Assembly: GCA_949775045.1 (NCBI GenBank)
Contig: OX459097.1
Location: forward strand, 682,001 to 746,000
From: Metridium senile
Taxonomy: Eukaryota > Cnidaria > Anthozoa > Actiniaria > Metridiidae
Direction of reading: 5' to 3'
Length of the DNA stretch: 64,000 nt
The notes under the pieces were generated by a model. The model did no database searches, was not told where the DNA came from, and saw only the letters and a program-made list of their open reading frames with translations. The stretch's first letter is position 1. Each line of letters opens with the position of its first letter. Position numbers and translations under genes: made by a program. Positions 60,101 to 64,000 of this stretch are shown here, piece by piece.

Positions 60101-63100
60101 CATTCTCTCATTCATCATTTCATTATGCGCAGCATTTATAAAGTTGACGGGATGTCGTATTGTGGCTGTAAACAAGATTGTATTATTTCATTGGTACAGT
60201 ACAAATCATATAACTTGGCTGTTATACATAGTATAGCAAAGTAGAATGTTACATGTTTGTCTCATAAATGTCGAAGGTTTGGACTGCAACATTTGAACTG
60301 TCATTGCTAGTCTTAGGTTGAGGCTTGGACTGGAATAAGTTTAGGTCTTATAAACCAGTTTGTCTGGTTTGACAAATGGAGACTAGCAGTATATAAGCAG
60401 TATAATAAACAAGTTTATAAAATGCATAAATAATTCATGAGCTTTACAAATAAAGAAATCACATCAGATATGAATTCTCATTTTGTCCTGATTTGCTTAA
60501 GTTTCAAATTGAATTTTCTTGACCAGATTTACTTTTATCTTAAAATTTTAAGTAAAACATGAAAGTGCTTACATTGGACCTTCATAAGTACTATACAATA
60601 TTTGCGTCCGATCTGTATGCGATTGACAACGACCTGTGGGTCTTTCACTTATATCCCATACAGATTGGTCACTCATATTGTATATATTACATATTATAAT
60701 ATCTACCTCGTTCATCTTCATCCATCTCAAAGAAATGATAAGATGCTATTTTACTATCTTCAGCCCAAGTGACGACAAAACCCTTTTTGTTTGGTTTCTT
60801 AGCTGGTGGTTCTGCTTCTGTTGCATCATCTGCTATTACGGTGGACGGCGTTGAAGAATCTAACAAGAAACAACATTTACATCAATGATAATAATAACAA
60901 TAACTTCATTAACGTGTCAATGAATCTAGCTTTACACAGTGTGCAAACTAATTAAGGACACCTCATGATATTTTGTGCCTTTTGTAAAGGATAAAGAAGT
61001 TTAGATTTGACATCTGCAACATATGCAAGTAACACTATTTTAAATATATAAACATTTTTGAATCTAATTGTTTCATAAGAAACCCCAACAACTTGTCTGA
61101 ATGATTATAGTTTGATGTCAAACAGAGACAAACTCGTTTATATTTCAGATTGGTATCACATTACCATAAACATTGTTTGACTCACTTGATTCTGTACTTT
61201 TATCTTTGTCTGTATTCTATAAAAACAAATGGTACACAAATTAATTAAACATCATGGCATGTAATATTGATATATGAATGGATCACTGCTAATGGATAAG
61301 TCTATTAACTATGAATGGATATACAGACAATGTCATTCTATCATTACAAGGAAGTTTTACCTCTGAATCTTTTGAAAAGTCTGCTGCATCACCTGATAAA
61401 AATCAAACACAACAAACATATTACATTGATATGCATGCATGCATTAAAGGTCAAAAAACTTCAATAAATAAATGTTACTGTATCATTGTTATTATCATTA
61501 TCATCATCAGCATTATCATCATCATCAGCATTATTCATCACCATTATCATCATCATGATCCCCATTCATCATCATGAACATCATCATTCATTCGTCATCA
61601 TTATGATCCCCATTCATCATCATTATCATCATCATTCATTCGTCATCATTATGATCCCCATTCACCATCATCATCATTCATTCATCATCATCATCATTCA
61701 TTCATCATCATTATGAACCCCATTCACCATCATCATTCATTCATCATCATCATCATTCATTCATCATCATTATGAACCCCATTCACCATCATCATTCATT
61801 CATCATCATCATCATTCATTCATCATCATTATGAACCCCATTCATCATCATCATCATTCATTCATCATCATTATGAACCCCATTCATCATCATCATCATT
61901 CTTCATCATCATTATGAACCCCATTCATCATCATCATCATTCTTCATCATCATTATGAACCCCATTCATCATCATTATCATTCATTCATCATCATTATGA
62001 ACCCCATTCATCATCATCATTCATTCGTCATCATTATGATCCCCATTCACCATCATCATCATTATCATCATCATTCATTCGTCATCATTATGATCCCCAT
62101 TCACCATCATCATCATTATCATCATCATCATCATCATCATTATGAACCCCATTCACCATCATCATTCATTCATCATCATCATCATTCATTCATCATCATT
62201 ATGAACCCCATTCATCATCATCATTCATTCGTCATCATTATGATCCCCATTCACCATCATCATTCATCATCATTATGAACCCCATTCATCATCATCATCA
62301 TTCTTCATCATCATCATTCATTCATCATCATTATGAACCCCATTCATCATCATCATTCATTCATCATCATCATCATTCATTCATCATCATTATGAACCCC
62401 ATTCATCATCATCATTCATTCATCATCATCATCATTCATTCATCATCATTATGAACCCCATTCATCATCATCATTCATTCATCATCATCATTCATTCATC
62501 ATCATTATGAACCCCATTCATCATCATCATTCATTCATCATCATCATCATTCATTCATCATCATTATGAACCCCATTCACCATCATCATTCATTCATCAT
62601 CATCATCATTCATTCATCATCATTATGAACCCCATTCACCATCATCATTCATTCATCATCATCATTATGAACCCCATTCACCATCATCATTCATTCATCA
62701 TCATTATGAACCCCATTCACCATCATCATTCATTCATCATCATTATGAACCCCATTCATCATCATCATTCATTCATCATCATTATGAACCCCATTCACCA
62801 TCATCATTCATTCATAATCATCATCATCATTCATCATCATTATGATCCCCATTCATCATCATCATCATTCATTCATCATTATGAACCCCATTCATCATCA
62901 TCATCATTCATTCATCATCATTATGAACCCCATTCATCATCATCATTCATTCATCATCATCATCATCATTCATCATCATTATGAACCCCATTCATCATCA
63001 TCATCATTCATTCATCATCATTATGAACCCCATTCATTCATCATCATTCATTCATCATCATTATGATCCCCATTCACCATCATCATTCATTCATCATCAT

Positions 63101-63793
63101 TCATTCATCATCATCATCATTCATTCATCATCATTATGATCCCCATTCACCATCATCATTCATTCATCATCATCATCATTCATTCATCATCATTATGATC
63201 CCCATTCACCATCATCATTCATTCATCATCATTATGAACCCCATTCATCATCATCATCATTCATTCATCATCATTATGATCCCCATTCATCATCATCATT
63301 CATTCATCATCATCATCATTCATTCATCATCATTATGATCCCCATTCATCATCATCATCATTCATCATCATTATGAACCCCATTCATCATCATCATTCAT
63401 TCATCATCATTATGATCCCCATTCATCATCATCATCATTCGTCATCATTATGATCCCCATTCATCATCATCATTCATCATCATCATCATCATCACATATT
63501 CAAGGTCATTTTAATTATAATACCATAAAAGATCCATTCTAATTTAGACACAATTTTACCTGAAGCTCAACTAAAGGAAAACATTGACATTGTATGTTAA
63601 ACTGTTATAAAGATTGAGATATGTTCTTACCAGGAGGAAGACCAGTTTGTGGCGAGCCTGTACTATTACTATTTGATGTTCCATTACTATTGCCAATCAG
63701 ATCTTCAACAGATTTCCCTTTAGGCTTTTCTTCAAAACCATGGGTTTGTGACTGATTGCTCATGATCTCATCCAATAGACCAGAATAGGGTGC
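53601..63793 (-). CDS. PPP1R10: PPP1R10/PNUTS, PP1 nuclear targeting subunit (5' end outside window)
   Basis: Fifteen exons in one frame: 63631-63793, 61361-61392, 61186-61216, 60707-60859, 60101-60165, 59488-59541, 58451-58528, 57870-57919, 56811-56892, 56216-56321, 55678-55713, 55568-55608, 55046-55232, 54434-54630, 53601-53834; 502 residues. A donor-like CAC at 63988-63990 suggests one more exon at the edge. Order of parts: GLLDEIM, as in the vertebrate FLDAL segment; the PP1-binding segment [20 protein letters not shown], whose V-T-W is the RVxF core; [22 protein letters not shown]; Gln-rich [12 protein letters not shown]; a Gly/Pro/Arg RGG region; and a C-terminal CCCH finger (C-x8-C-x5-C-x3-H, from ICRHF) ending HPGINAPPL as in human. 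PNUTS holds PP1 on chromatin and in the transcription termination machinery. The N-terminal TFIIS-like domain lies beyond 64000. Confidence 0.93.
53900..54425. repeat. CAT/ACC trinucleotide tract
   Basis: Degenerate ATC, ACC and CAA triplets in the last PPP1R10 intron. His-, Ile- or Thr-rich frames across it are artefacts. Confidence 0.93.
55437..55535. repeat. R1 repeat fragment
   Basis: TTAAGTTCACATTTTTTACA and TTACCTATCGTATATATAAA, then CCTATACTAGTTTACTC, match the outer part of the R1 family. Confidence 0.7.
56950..57225. repeat. (AATC/AACC)n tetranucleotide array
   Basis: About 270 bp of CAATCAACCAAC repeats in a PPP1R10 intron. Confidence 0.95.
57460..57620 (+). mobile_element. tRNA-derived SINE-like sequence
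   Basis: GGTTGGCCAAGTGGCGAGAGCA is a good A box, resembling the head of the 7860-8100 SINE. No clear B box follows at the right spacing, so this is a weak call. Confidence 0.4.
57640..57850. mobile_element. Palindromic element, about 210 bp
   Basis: TAGACAGTTTGATGTGTAATATGGCTGGATATTTTACT-type arms: AGTTTGATGTATAATATGGC at the left-centre mirrors GCCATATTACACATCAAACT at the right. GAGTAAAAATATCCAGCGAT is also mirrored. Confidence 0.75.
58141..58390. repeat. GGTCTAACGGTCTGACA minisatellite
   Basis: Short irregular units built from GTCTAA and GTCTGACA, about 10-20 bp each, in a PPP1R10 intron. Confidence 0.85.
58893..58995. repeat. MITE-like fragment
   Basis: TACAGTATTTGCCGATGTAT and repeated TATAAGTCGA(C/A)CCCC words suggest a dispersed element end. 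No second terminus is visible. Confidence 0.4.
59315..59465. mobile_element. Palindromic element, about 150 bp
   Basis: GGTCAAACAGCTTCAA mirrors TTGAAGCCGTTTGACTGGACC-type sequence at the right. TTTCAACATTGTTGAAA forms an inner hairpin. Confidence 0.7.
59815..60085. repeat. CAT/ACC trinucleotide tract
   Basis: Imperfect ATCATCACC repeats immediately 3' (minus strand) of PPP1R10 exon 60101-60165. Confidence 0.9.
61480..63495. repeat. 2-kb CAT/CATT variable minisatellite
   Basis: Higher-order units of about 35-60 bp built from ATTATGAACCCCATTCA (or GATCCCC) followed by variable numbers of TCATCA and TTCATTCATCA. The array fills the intron between PPP1R10 exons 63631-63793 and 61361-61392. GAACCCC and GATCCCC variants alternate in blocks. 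Confidence 0.95.
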
Positions 63794-64000
63794 CTGAAGT
63801 AGAATACATCAATTAATACTAGAAGATACAGCGTAGTATGATAAACTAGCTTCACAGATAAGGACGTCTGCTTTCACTCTAATCCTATATAAGGTGGATG
63901 TAGAATATCCTGTTGTGTTGTTCGCAAAGAGTAGTGGATTGTCTCCCAGCACAACAGTCTAGTTTCGGAGGCATTTCATAATTAACTAACCACACCCATG

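Noticed and set aside
61311..63338. His/Ser/Ile-rich open frames
   Set aside because: They lie in the CAT/CATT array within a PPP1R10 intron and have no non-repeat content.

Overview
This window is nuclear DNA from an animal, almost certainly an invertebrate. It is AT-rich, its genes are split by short to medium spliceosomal introns, and it carries metazoan signalling families (PH plus IRS-type PTB adaptors, a rhodopsin-class GPCR) together with universal eukaryotic genes. Repeats are very abundant. I cannot fix the phylum from sequence alone; a sponge, cnidarian or other marine invertebrate would fit. Nothing bacterial or organellar was seen.

Layout: (1) 358-13888, minus: most of an STKLD1-like kinase plus ARM-repeat gene, 22 coding exons, running off the left edge. 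(2) 15716-20172, plus, and 22985-26671, minus: two DOK/IRS-type adaptor paralogues, tail to tail. (3) 28830-29909, minus: an intronless class A GPCR. (4) 31939-40384, minus: a nine-exon gene for an unrecognised 1028-residue, mostly disordered protein with PP1-docking-like motifs. (5) 40937-41767 and 45349-46179, plus: two intronless class I phosphatidylinositol transfer proteins. (6) 46745-50885, minus: signal peptidase complex subunit SPCS2, six exons, one intron with U12-type signals. (7) 53601-63793, minus: the C-terminal 502 residues of PPP1R10/PNUTS, running off the right edge. Exon joins were worked out by hand from splice signals, reading phase and family similarity. Every multi-exon model stays in frame throughout.

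The repeat landscape is the most unusual part. There is a homogeneous 45-bp minisatellite with a CCAAT core, an 18-bp array of about 74 copies, a 2-kb CAT/CATT array, and many palindromic (MITE-like) elements, some in several copies. A Penelope-like retroelement remnant, a non-LTR retrotransposon 3' end and tRNA-derived SINE pieces are also present. Hammerhead-ribozyme motifs occur in three unrelated repeat contexts, all in introns. The best (6012-6051 and 7091-7129) have the full catalytic core, a paired stem I and a stem II, and the very short palindromic stem III of retroelement hammerheads.

Functionally the genes are a mixed set: tyrosine-kinase adaptors, lipid transfer, ER signal processing and nuclear PP1 targeting. 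No operon-like organisation is implied. Two points of context stand out: the duplicated adaptor pair and the duplicated PITP pair, the latter with patches of nucleotide identity that look like gene conversion.
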